From Bedellia somnulentella (taxonomy: Eukaryota; Arthropoda; Insecta; Lepidoptera; Bedelliidae): a stretch of 64,000 nt of DNA. Below, one piece after another: positions 30,233-40,962 of the stretch (position 1 is its first letter; each line of letters opens with the position of its first letter). The translations under genes were made by a program, and so were the position numbers. The stretch spans positions 19,019,423-19,083,422 of the forward strand of contig OY755176.1 in the NCBI GenBank assembly GCA_963576735.1. The letters run 5' to 3'. Below the pieces are notes generated by a model that did no database searches, was not told the DNA's origin, and saw nothing but the letters and a program-made list of their open reading frames with translations.

Positions 30233-31639
30233 TTAACTTATTATATTAAGCAATTCCTCTGATTCCGTGTATGTAAGATTTAATAGCCACGATTGAAGTT
30301 TTTTCTTGCATTCAAAGTTGTTTAAGTTATATAATACTAGTAATCTATTAATTTTATTATATAAGTATGGTCCTAAAAATATAAAGAATCTATTTGTAAT
30401 GGAAAATTTTGCACTATAGGTATTCAAACATACTATATCCTTTCGCCTCCTGTTTAGTGTATCAGTGTTGAAGTATAAGCTAGCATGCTGTTTTAGAACA
30501 GTGAATAGAATAAAGAGCTGACGCACAGTTAGCACTTTGCATTGTTTATATAGTTCGGTAGTAGGGAAATAGAAAGGGCGCGCAGTAGCTACTTTAAGTA
30601 GCGCTCTTTGAGCTCGTTCTAGTTTTAACATAGTGGTTATGCCAGCACCTCCCCAAGATTTTATGCAATAAGTCAGTAAGGATTGACCGAGCGCTTGATA
30701 GATTTGCTTTGTTAAAGCGTAGTCACATATGTGTCTCAACTTTTTAAATATTACTATAAGTTTTCTAATTCTATTACACAGTGCATTAATATGGACCTTA
30801 AAAGTTAAAGTAACGTCGAGAGTAATTCCAAGATATTTGATGTTCATTGCTTTGGAGATAGTTGAGCATAGGCATGGTGCGCTATCAGTGCAAGTGCGGT
30901 GATGTGCATAAAGCGGGGTGTTAGCGAGTAATGGTGTAGAAGTGTTCCTTGCGAAAATCATATACATAGTTTTATCAGTGTTCAAGGACAGAAAATTATT
31001 AAAAAGCCAGTCATTCACAATACTAAAGCCAGATTGAGCGAATTTATAAGCTTCGTCTATTGTTTTTGCAGAAAAAAGTAAGGCTGTGTCATCTGCATAT
31101 GAAACTATGGTGCCGTTATTAAGTTGGAGATTACATAGCTCATTAATATAAATCAAAAATAGGCTGGGTCCTAAGATACTACCCTGAGGGACGCCATAGG
31201 GGTGGTTTTTTGAAAATGTGCTATAATTGTCTCCAATTTTTAGGCACTGAAGTCTATTACTAAGATAACTTTCAAATAATTTTAACTGAGTATCCCGAAT
31301 GCCGATATTTTCTAATTTTTGCAATAAAATTGGAATTGAAATTGTATCAAAGGCTTTTTTGAGGTCGAGAAAAATCCCAATAACATGCATACCTTTGTCC
31401 AAATTTTGCACAATTTCATTTGTAAGGCAATGGACTGCGTCATCAGTAGATAACTTTTTACGGAAACCGAATTGACAACTTGAGAGAAAGGATATTTCAT
31501 CTAAATATTTTATTAACCTACTGTTCATTATTTTTTCCAAAATTTTAGAGAAAGTGGGAAGAAGAGAAATCGGTCTGTAGTTATTTGGTTGGTTTTTATC
31601 CCCCGATTTATAAATCGGAATAACCACAGCTTTTTTTAA
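30233..31639 (-). pseudogene. Jockey-like ORF2, 3' part (reverse transcriptase)
   Basis: Starts at the TTAA target (LKKAVVIPIYKSGDKNQPNN). RT motifs: NYRPISLLPTFSKILEKIM, CQFGFRKKLSTDDAV, IFLDLKKAFDTISI, YGVPQGSILGPSLF and catalytic SYADDTALLF; the thumb and C-terminal region follow to the stop at 30233. The upstream part of the same ORF is at 34822-36345. Reading across one copy of TTAA keeps the frame (ES-LKK), so the element was probably intact when piggyBac landed. Confidence 0.85.
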
Positions 31640-34600
31640 CCCTATACTTGACATTGTGAACTTAAATGCACAAAACATTCTGAAGAAAAAATTGGGCTAA
31701 TATTATTATGCAGTCGTTTATTTTCGCACGAAATTGTGGTTTCCGAACGCTCCTCTGTGTCAGAAAAAAATATTATGTCCGTCTCGCTCACGCTTGGTCA
31801 GTGGTGATCAAAATGGCGATCCGTCCGGCTGCTCCCACGCACTTCAAGGTAAATATCGATTTTTATCCAGATTTATCTTACTTATTCGATTTAAAATGGC
31901 CTATTTTTACATTCAACAAACCATAGCCTATTGTTGTGTAGAAATATTTTTGTGAAATATGCTTTCAATTTGTCAGAATTTAGAAGTTTTTTATAGTGTG
32001 CATTTAAATACACACCGCTTGATGCTATGCGATTGACACATTATTTGCTACGTGTATTTAAATGCACACTGCCTTATCTACAGTGATGCCCCGTTTTTAA
32101 GTTATGTATCTTTGAATGCACACTGCCTTACTTATGGGGTACAACATTTACCTAATAATGTATCCAATAATGCACATTGCCAGCAACACGACCGCTTATT
32201 TAAAAACACTAAACTAACTATAGTAATACTATAGTAAACTAACTATAGTAAACCCTAAAAGTGACATACCTAAAGCCTAACACCACAACGCAAATAACAA
32301 TTCACCCAACCCACATCGCTTAGCTTGCACTGCTTTCTTTTCAGACAACAAGATCTCAAAAAATACTTGCTTTGGTGCCCAAGTCCGGAGCTAAATCAGA
32401 TGAAAGCTCCAGCGAATCTTCGGAAGATGAAGTCAAAAGGTGTATGACGCGTCCCTATGCCTCAGACGAGAGTTCCCCGGTGCGATCATTGGCGTCTTCT
32501 GTAGAAAACATAAACATCTCCGATAGTGATGACGGTGAGTATCGAGAAGTTTACACCATTGCTGCCATCCACGAAGAGCCGTTGTTGCGACAAGCACAAC
32601 CTATCTTACGTCCGAAAAATGTGATGGATTCTACTCCAAACTCACCCTCAATTCTTCAATGTGATCCTGACATAATACCACCGTCACCATCCGTGTACAT
32701 CCCACCGTCACCGTCCGTGGATTCAAACTGCAGCCCTGCACCTGCAGCAGAAACTACTACACCTCTTCGTGTTGGTCGTTCTAAGAAATCCCGGCTGATC
32801 GTAAAGAAAACTATCTTGAAACCGACCAAATTGTTTCCAAAATGGACAAAAGTGAAGTTGATTGGAACAGCAGAAATAGAAGACACATTGTTTGAATATA
32901 CTGATGTCGAGAAGTCACCGCTTGATTACTTCAAATTATTCATTTCGGATGACATCGTGGATTTGATTGTGCACCATACTAACCTCTATTCAGTGCAGAA
33001 AAAGGGCTTCTATAAATGTCACCAAAGACGAAATAAGAGATTTCCTGGCGATCAATATTCTCATGGGCGTAGTAGATATGCCGGCATATACTGATTACTG
33101 GTCTAATGATTTCAAGTATAGAAAAATTGCTGACGTGATGACGCTAAAAAGATTTCAGGCTATTCGTCGCTACATACATTTCAATGACAACATGAAAGAT
33201 GATGGCGATAGATATTTCAAAATACGGCCATTAGTGGAAAAACTCCGTCGGAACTGCGCAGCCAATATTCCTGAAGGGAAACGTTTCAGCATAGATGAGA
33301 TGATGGTGCCTTACAAAGGCACCAGAGCCGGCAGTCGAAAACAGTATGTCCGCAACAAGCCCAAAAAATGGGATTTCAAGATATTTGTTCGGGCTTCACC
33401 ATCTGGTCTTGTCTATGATTTCATCATTTATGGAGGGGACGACATTTTCCGACACCTAACTTTTACTACAAAAGAAAAAAGTATGGGTCTTGGCGCTAAA
33501 GTAGTAATTGCCTTAGCTAAATCCATAAAGCAAAAACCATGCTCGGTGCTGTACTTTGACATTTTTTTTACGTCCGTTGAGTTGCTGCATCATCTACGGA
33601 ATGAGTATGGGATATTCTCGCTGGGAACTGTCAGGGCAAATCGTCTCCGAGGGGCAGAAAAGAAACTGCCATCTGACAAAGAATTGAAGAAGAAAGGACG
33701 GGGAGCCTTTGCACAAGTTGCGTCCAACGAACACAATATCGCTGTAGTAAAGTGGTTTGACAATAAGTTTGTCTTAGCTGCAAGTACTTATGTCGATGCC
33801 CACCCAGTGCAGAATATAATGCGCTATAAGAAAGAAGAAAAGAAGAAGGGGCTAGTCTCATGCCCGAATATAATAAAGCACTACAATGCAAACATGGGTG
33901 GGGTTGATTTGGCCGATATGCTGGTGGCTTTGTACCGGACCGATTTGAAAGGTCATCGTTGGTATTTACCACTATTCTCGCAGCTTCTGGACATTGCTGT
34001 AAACAATGCCTGGTTGCTGTACCGCCGTGAAAATAGTGGTAAACAAAAACTGATGCCTCTCAAAAAGTTTCGCGTTGCGCTGTTTAGACAACTGTGTTGT
34101 TTTGAGAGGAGTTCACATGATCTACAACCGGGTTCTTTACCTAAAACTGTAAAAAAAGTAAAGAAGCCGGTTGCAGAAAGGCCTGATGATGCTACTCGCT
34201 ATGATCTCGTGGCACATGTTCCTACTTTTACAACCAAAGGCAGGTGTCGGAACTGTGCAAAAAACCAAACAAAACATTTTTGCCAAAAATGTAATGCAAG
34301 GCTATGTTTAGTTGAAGGCCGAAATTGTTTTGTAGATTTCCATACCAAGTAAATTATTTAAGACTGATTATTTTTTAACTCTACGACTGAATTATGTGAG
34401 AAAACGGATCTCAAATAAAAGATAGCTTAAATAGTAGGTACGTAGTTTCAAAGAATTTATATGGTGTTACCATACTTACTTATACTTATAAGTTCCTAAA
34501 AGATCTCAAGACCATTTTGTATGTTTAGTGATAAGTTTAAAACCTTTTTTATGAAACTATGTGATAGCTTGTTAAACTGAAATGTTTTGATTTTATGCAT

Positions 34601-34817
34601 AGGAGATATGGCAGTGTGCATTTAAAGACACTTGCTCTTATAATAGTTATGTTATTGTTACCCTGGCACTGTGAACTTAAATACACATATAATATCCTGA
34701 AAACTGAAATTCAGAGATTTTTTATTTAATTTTTCCTTACTTCCAAATAGTCCACTTATTATAAAAAAAAGGCAAAATCTATTTTTTTTACCATAGTAAT
34801 CTCTGCCAAGTATAGGG
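31640..34817 (+). mobile_element. piggyBac-family DNA transposon, 3178 bp
   Basis: TTAA at 31636-31639 and 34818-34821 flank ends beginning CCCTATACTTGACA (left) and CCCTATACTTGGCA (right, reverse complement), 13 of 14 identical. Subterminal repeats of the type GTGCATTTAAATRCAC occur near 32000, 32048, 32110, 32165, 34613 and 34670. It carries one transposase gene (31813-34352) with a probable intron and one frameshift. It lies in ORF2 of the jockey-like LINE. Confidence 0.9.
31813..34352 (+). pseudogene. piggyBac transposase, probable intron, one frameshift
   Basis: Exon 1 (31813-31848) encodes MAIRPAAPTHFK and ends at AAG|GTAAAT; exon 2 starts after TTTCTTTTCAG at 32345 in the same phase (TTRSQKILALVPKSG). 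The N-terminal part is acidic and Ser/Pro-rich. A one-base shift near 32998-33005 (within GCAGAAAAAGG) moves from SVQKKG to ASINVTKDEIRDFLAINIL. The DDE/DDD core follows: SIDEMM (Asp 33294), YFDIFFTS (Asp 33558), GGVDLADM (Asp 33906 and 33915), all Asp kept. A C-terminal Cys/His-rich finger (CRNCAKNQTKHFCQKC) precedes the stop. The N after the second Asp, usual in the family, is I here. The intact enzyme would excise and insert at TTAA. Confidence 0.85.
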
Positions 34818-34821
34818 TTAA

Positions 34822-36345
34822 TGACTCGGGGAATATACCTTGAGACAAACAATTTTGAAATATGAGAGTTAACGGAGGGGCTAGTATATCCTTACAAAAT
34901 TTCAAAACTTTACATGAGATGTTATCCCATCCGGGGGCACTATTACTTTTTAAGTTATTTATGATACCCTCTACTTCAGATACGTCTGTATCGATCATAA
35001 CAAACGATTTAAGCCTTGAAGGGTGTTTAGAATTAGCTTGATAGTATTTTTCAAAATTTGCCTGTTCAGATAAATTCTTACCAATGTTTATGAAAAAGTT
35101 ATTTATGAATTCCGCTGACTGTGTGGGAGTTGACCTTAGATTGAATAGTTCGTTAGGGATATCATTATGTTTTGTCGTGCAAGTCTTTTGTTTAATGAAA
35201 TTCCAAATTAATTTGTTGTTACTTCCCGCAGATTGAAGTTCTTTTTTCTCGTACTCACATTTTACATTTTTCAAAATTTTATTGCAAAAATTGCGATATC
35301 GTTTGTAAATAAGAATAATAGTATTGTTAGTAGGCTCAAGCATACACCTTTTGTGCAACTTATCTCTATGTTTTATGCATCTGATTAAGCCAGGAGTTAT
35401 CCAAGGTTTTATTATTTGGTACTTCCTGCTTTGACGAAACGTGCTTGTATTTTCCGCAATTGCATTTTGAACACAGTTAGTCACGTAATTCATAGAAAAG
35501 TTTACGTCAGTATTATTACAAACCGTGCTGAAATCCATTTGAATTAAATCACGTCTTACGTTTTGCATGTTAACACTAGAATAGCTGCGGCGGCATTTTT
35601 TATGAGTCAGCTTTAAATTCAATGTCAATACCACGGCGCGATGATCGGTAATAGTCGAGTTAGTAACAAATGTATGTGTCAGGTAATTCGTTTTTATCAT
35701 AACATGATCTAGACAGGATCCGCTGTTGTGAGTGGGAAAGGTATGGGCGGGTGATATTCCATGAAAAGCACATATGTTTAAGTATTCCTGGATAGAAGAA
35801 TCGTTGTTTTCTGTTATAATGTCAATATTCAAGTCTCCAGTTAAAACAATGTTTTTTGTAGAGGCGAAAGCATGTAGTATACTGTTCAAGGATTGTAAAA
35901 AATTATCAAGTTTGCGAAAAGATGGAGAGCGGTAAAAAGATAATATGACTAAGTCCTTACTTATCAGTCCTAGACAATTACTTTCATTAACACAAATTTC
36001 TTCTATGGTAAAGTTTAACGTATCTCGTACATATATTATAATGCCATCATTTTGGTTATGTAGTTTAGTTGAGCTGTGTAATTTGTACCCTGTGAGGGTG
36101 GGTAAACTATGTGCTCGGTTTTGTAACCAACATTCAGTCAAAATAATAATATCAAAAGGAACATTAAATCGAGTTAATAATATTAGAAAATCATCGAAAT
36201 TTTTGTGAATACTACGAATGTTTTGGGTTAAGATTTTAAGAGTACCTTTCTCATTACAAATTAATTGGCTACACAATTCAACATCACACGAGTGAGATTC
36301 ACCAAATTTTATATTGTCTAAGTCATATATAATTTGATGTGTCAT
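34822..36345 (-). pseudogene. Jockey-like ORF2, 5' part (endonuclease and start of RT)
   Basis: ATG at 36345 starts MTHQIIYDLDNIKFGE. Endonuclease motifs: LTQNIRSIHKNFDDF, ILTECWL, VLTGDLNIDI, SCLDHVMIK and TITDHRAVV. The RT leader WDNISCKVLK and IFPESL run into the TTAA at 34818-34821; past it the frame continues into piggyBac sequence for about 20 codons. The catalytic RT motifs are in the downstream block at 30233-31639. Confidence 0.85.
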
Positions 36346-36455
36346 TGATAAATAAACTAAAGAACGTTTAAAAATAAATGTAAAAAAGAAGTAAAAAATG
36401 TGAAAAGAAACTTAATTAATAAGTGCTTATAGATAATATGAAGATACGGGCGCTC

Positions 36456-36793
36456 TTAGGCGCCTTCATAGTTAATAGAATTTATATACCTCAATTCTGC
36501 ATTCTTCCTTGCTGGGCATTCAGGGTCTCCTGTAGGATGGTTACTCGTTTTTTTAAAACGCTTGCAGGTGGCACAGGTTGGTTCCTGAGATTTTTTAATA
36601 CACTCTTTGATAGAGTGTCCAGTCTCCCCACAATGGCCACAGACCTGATCAGCCTCACGACAAAACTTAGCTGAGTGTCCATATTGCTGACATTTAAAAC
36701 AACGGGTCACAAGGGTGAAGTCTCTTATTTTACAGGATGTCCAGTTAATGAAAATTCGCTTCTGATTCATGAGACATTTGCGAATTCCTGAAT
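36456..36793 (-). pseudogene. Jockey-like ORF1 C-terminal part (CCHC zinc knuckles)
   Basis: Three Cys-rich knuckles: CFKCQQYGHSAKFC, CGHCGETGHSIKEC and CATCKRFKKTSNHPTGDPEC, then ELRYINSINYEGA and a stop at 36456, 110 bp before the ORF2 ATG. The frame stays open to the truncation point near 36793, so the N-terminal part was never inserted. It would be the nucleic-acid-binding Gag-like protein. Confidence 0.8.
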
Positions 36794-36800
36794 AATGGAT

Positions 36801-37611
36801 AATGGATGAAAGATATTTTTTATTAAATAAAATATGTCATGGATGGATGGAGGGATGGAAAACCTAGCGTGGTTTGTCGTTACATTAGTAATTGAGAAGA
36901 CGTGCTACGATTTATTATTGTAAGAAATGGCCAAAAAGTGTTTTTTGTGTGATTCGAATGATGGTGTTATTGACTTTAATGATGAAACTTTTAAAAACTG
37001 TTTATTAAAGTTAGCTTTTCGTAAAACTAAAAACTTTAAATACAATATTGTTGAGCTAACTAGTGCGTCACTTGATTTTATAGGTTACCATACCACATGC
37101 TATAAAAAAGTGACTGCCTTAAATAAAAAATATTATGAAGAATTTGAAAATTTTTGTGCTGAGAATACTGTAATAATACTTTTAAAAATTCGACAACCGC
37201 AATTCAGGACTGATTTTTTGCAGACAACCCTATACCACCGTGTTCGTAATAAAATTATCTTTATTTTTATTTTAGTTTAATTCATTAACCAAACCAGTGC
37301 AAGTTACTAGTATCGATTTACCTGTTTATACCTGCCAACCCAAGAGTTGTGACGGGAAATAAATAGACAACCTAACGTTTGTATATTCTATAGGTTTCAT
37401 ATTTTCGATTGGAATAGAATTTGTTCATTAACGAAGCCAGTGTAATTGAAAAAAAAATGATTTTTTAATTATTAATTAATCATACTCTGGACTGAAATTT
37501 TTCAGACAACCCATTCGCAATATATTTATTGCCATATTTTATTTAATAAAAAATATCTTTCATCCATTAACCAGCCCGGTGAAGGTCGTCTTATAGCGGG
37601 ATCTTAGACTA
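36801..37611 (+). other. Right portion of the TIR transposon with 140-bp subterminal repeats
   Basis: Three copies of CATTAACCARRCCRGTG start at 37283, 37426 and 37565, each preceded by CAGACAACCC-like sequence (37224, about 37370, 37504): tandem units of about 140 bp reaching the terminal repeat. Confidence 0.65.
36927..37280 (+). CDS. Zinc-finger-like ORF of the TIR transposon (117 codons)
   Basis: MAKKCFLCDSNDGVIDFND then NCLLKL and IGYHTTCYKKVTALNKKYYE: a possible C-x2-C ... C ... H-x3-C zinc-binding module at residues 5-60. Forms like this occur at the N terminus of some invertebrate transposon proteins, but I cannot name the family. The last 30 residues run into the subterminal repeats, so the true exon probably ends earlier. 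No transposase core is present in the window. Likely the remnant first exon of the autonomous element. Confidence 0.45.
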   Translation: MAKKCFLCDSNDGVIDFNDETFKNCLLKLAFRKTKNFKYNIVELTSASLDFIGYHTTCYKKVTALNKKYYEEFENFCAENTVIILLKIRQPQFRTDFLQTTLYHRVRNKIIFIFILV

Positions 37612-37768
37612 TAACGGTGAGGGAATACATCGTGAGGAAACCCACATGGCTGAGTTGTACTTAGTCATGTGACAGTGTATTCGTACAAAACGGCGATAGG
37701 CTTGCCCCCTATCACGTGAGTACACTGTCCATGCAAAACGTGGGTACTCTGAACACCAGGTGACAAAG
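37612..37768 (+). repeat. SINE2 split copy, piece 2 of 3
   Basis: TAACGGTGAGGGAATACATCG to GAACACCAGGTGACAAAG, directly continuing piece 1 and continued by piece 3 at 43150. Confidence 0.85.
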
Positions 37769-37959
37769 ATAAAAAGATAAGATAAAAGATAAAAAATATT
37801 TATTTCAAAATAAAAAGAATTGTTCTCTATTTTTTGAACGTCACAAACTTACGTATAAGTTAAATCTTACTCTACTGACTCTACTTCGGATTCGGAAGGT
37901 GTATTGTTGCGAGAAGAACCCGTAAGAAACTCAGCAACACACATCTTTTCTTAGTCAAA

Positions 37960-40900
37960 TTACAATATTGGTGTATGTCTGGAAATATCCTGAATAGAGC
38001 CCTGGTGACACCAAGCAGTTTCATCTATCATATAATCATTTAAACTATAATAAGCTTTTAAATGAAGACTGCGTTTTATAATTACTTTGAATTTCTTTTC
38101 TGTTAGATTCAAAATGTCATCAGGTATTTTATTATAAAATTTTACACATAACCCCATAAAAGATGTATTTATTTTTGACAATCTGTACTTTTGAATTGAA
38201 ATTTTATTATTATCTCTAAGACTTCTAGTATGTCTGTCACAGTTTTTGGAAAATGCTTTCAAATTTTTTCTCACATACATGATGTTTTCATAAATATATT
38301 GACATGGCAGTGTCATTATATTTATGGTTTTAAACAATTCTCTAAGGGAATCTCGTGAACCTAAATTATAAATAGCTCTTATTGCTCCTTTCTGTAAAAT
38401 GAATATTGACCCAACATCAGCAGCTCTGCCCCAGAGTAAAATGCCATAAGACATGATGCTATGAAAATAACTATAGTAAACTAAACGAGCGGTCTGTACA
38501 TCAGTTAAATGTCTTATCTTTCTAACGGCATAGGCAGCACTGCTTAGCCTGCCAGCTAGCGCGCTAATGTGGGGTCCCCATTGGAGCTTTGAGTCCAGAT
38601 GTATCCCTAAGAAAACTGCGCTATCCGTAAATGGTAATTTTTCATTATTTAATGTAATTTCATTATCAACACTTTTAACATTTGGTAATGCAAATTTAAT
38701 ACATTTGGTTTTTTTGGCATTTAGTACAAGATTATTTGAAGCAAACCATGTTTGAATTTGGGAAACTGCATTATTTACATCGTCAATATTTTCCGAATTC
38801 CTTTTAACGTCAAAAATTAAAGAAGTATCATCAGCAAATAATACTATTTCAGACCTTTTCTCGACCATGAACGGCAAATCATTAATATATACTAGAAACA
38901 AAAATGGGCCTAATATAGATCCCTGTGGAACACCCATTTTTACATGAGTTCCAGATGATTTAATTTTATCGATTTGCACTTTTTGTATTCGATCTGAGAA
39001 GTAGGACTTTATTAATTTAAGTGCGTCACCTTCGATGCCATAATGTCCCAATTTTATGAATAAAATATTATGATCTGCACAATCAAAAGCTTTTGTAAGA
39101 TCGCAGAACAAACCGATTGCATCATTCTTAAGTTCCCACGAACCAAAAATATGTTTAATTAGGGCAACGCCTGCGTCAGTGGTAGAGCGGCCTTTCGTGA
39201 AACCAAATTGTTTAGGGTGAAACAAATTGTTGGAACTAAAATGCAAGAGCAGTTGATTAAGCATAAGTTTTTCAAATATTTTACTCATAACTGGTAGTAT
39301 AGATATAGGCCTATAACCTTCAGGATTATTTTTATCACCTCCAGATTTTAGTAAAGGTACAATTTTACTATGTTTCATGAGATCTGGGAAGATACCATTA
39401 CTTATACATTCATTAAATATTTTCGCTAAATAAGGAGCTATTATTACAATAAAATTATGGCATACTTTTACTGACATACCCCAGATATCCTCAGAATTTT
39501 TCAATTTCAGTGATTTAAACACTTTAATGATATCTTCGGGACTGACAACTTTAAAATTAAATATAGATTTACAAATTGCAACGTTTTGTTGCAACAGCTC
39601 TTGAGCTAACGTAGCAGATGAATTTAAGTGTTCAGTGGTCTTAAAAGGTATATCAGCAAAATATTTTTCAAAAATACAAGCAATTACATCATTTGAAGTA
39701 GTCAAACCTCGATCAGACCGAATACAAAAGTCCTGATCACATGATTTGCTTTTGCCAGTTTGAGTGTTGATAATGTTCCAAACGGTTTTTACTTTATTAT
39801 CAGATGTTTTAATACGTTGGCTCAAGTATCTTGCTTTAGCCTCCTTACAAACTTTATTAAACATTTTTGAGTATTTTTTTACATATTCTATAAATTCATC
39901 ATTATGTGAGAACGCTTTTTGATCGTATAAATCAAATAGTATTTCTCTAGATTTATATATGCCTGGTGTTGCCCACTCACTAAATTTAAATTTATTACAT
40001 ATAGTTACATCTTTAATAGTAAATATTTTATTAAATTCGTCTATCAGTACTTTAAAGAAAGTATTATAACTATTATTTGGATTTTTATTTATTGAAGAAG
40101 TGGGCAGCTTATAACTGATTAAGTTTATATATTTTTCAACTTTGAAAGCAGTGACACTCCTTTTTTTAACTATAATTTTTCGGTCTGGTGCCTTATGTGG
40201 AAAGTTTACAAAAAGACCACTGTGATCAGATTTTAGTTTATTTATTACAGATTTACTTATGAATTCAGCATTTGTAAATACATTATCTAAACATGTTTTG
40301 GTTCTAGTAGGTTCCAAGAATAAATTTTCTAAATTAAACGATTGGAATAAACTCATCAACCGTGTTTTCTGAGTACTATCTTTTAAGAGATCTATATTGA
40401 AGTCTCCACAAATAATTAATTGTTTTTTACTCTTGAAAATTTTAGTTAATACATCTTCCATTACACTTTCAAATCTTTCATAATTTTGACTATAGGGGGC
40501 TCGATATACGCTTACTATAAAGTAGTTTAGTAACTCTATGCAGGATATCTCCACGACTTGCTCAACGCTCAGTTTTACAATATCCTCACGATTTTTACAT
40601 TTAATACTATTTTTTATAAATATAGCGGAGCCACCACAGGCTTTAGAATTGCGGCAGTAGCTACTAGCTAAGTTGTAATTTTGAAAACCAAATATGAGCT
40701 CGCAATTCTTAAGCCAGTGTTCTGAGACACAGAAACAATCAATTTGATATCTTTCTAAAAACAATTCAATTTCTAATTCTTTACAAGAAAACCCCTGAGT
40801 ATTTTGAAATACTAATTTAAATTGTGGGTCTCCTTGTAAAGCACGGTTTTTAAATATTTTGCCAGAAGAACCTCCTTCCTTGTTTACAATGTTAATATTA

Positions 40901-40961
40901 ATTGAAGGTGACGGCTTAAGGATGACAGGAGGCTCTTCTATTGTCTCACTTAAAAGTTTAA
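37960..40961 (-). CDS. LINE ORF-C: endonuclease and reverse transcriptase
   Basis: The frame opens just after the slippery site (next codons LLSETIEEPPVILKPSPS) and has no ATG before the endonuclease domain: FKLVFQNTQGFSCKELEIE, CVSEHWLKN, VYRAPYSQN, IICGDFNIDL, TCLDNVFTN and KSDHSGLF. RT motifs: GYRPISILPVMSKIFEKLM, KQFGFTKGRSTTDAGV, GLFCDLTKAFDCADHNIL, MGVPQGSILGPFLF and catalytic LFADDTSLIF, then thumb and connection to the stop at 37960 (about 1000 codons). The absence of an initiation codon and the -1 phase relative to ORF-B imply expression by frameshifting. No internal stop or frameshift is seen. Confidence 0.85.
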
Positions 40962-40962
40962 A
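40950..40962 (-). promoter_or_regulatory. Putative -1 frameshift site TTTAAAC at ORF-B/ORF-C junction
   Basis: In the ORF-B frame the heptamer reads T TTA AAC (40962-40956), then TTT and the TAA stop (40952-40950). Slipping by -1 enters the ORF-C frame exactly. Sixteen bases downstream AGAAGAGCCTCCT (about 40939-40927) can pair over 13 bp, with one G-U, with AGGAGGTTCTTCT (about 40876-40864). Confidence 0.65.

Larger units (their letters stand above)
29952..36795 (-). mobile_element. Jockey-like non-LTR retrotransposon, 5'-truncated, split by piggyBac
   Basis: On the minus strand: end of ORF1 with CCHC knuckles (36456-36770), ORF2 with endonuclease and RT in two blocks (34822-36345 and 30233-31639), then a 3' UTR with AATAAA and an A/T-rich tail abutting the left TIR of the host transposon. 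Apart from the piggyBac insertion the ORF2 frame looks uninterrupted. The element is about 3.7 kb without piggyBac. Confidence 0.75.
29906..37611. mobile_element. TIR DNA transposon with TAA target duplication (hosts nested LINE)
   Basis: Left end TAGTATAGGATCCCGC at 29906 and the reverse complement of the right end TAGTCTAAGATCCCGC at 37611 continue as matching inverted repeats (CTATAAGACGACCTTCA, CGGGCTGGTTAAT). The match resumes at about 36801 (GGATGAAAGATATTTTTT) after the nested jockey LINE, giving TIRs of about 80 bp. TAA is duplicated at 29903-29905 and 37612-37614, as in PIF/Harbinger (TWA), but Academ or Zator are also possible. Without the nested DNA it is about 850 bp, hence non-autonomous. 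Confidence 0.75.

Noticed and set aside
33631..33972. 113-codon minus-strand ORF
   Set aside because: Antisense to the piggyBac transposase.
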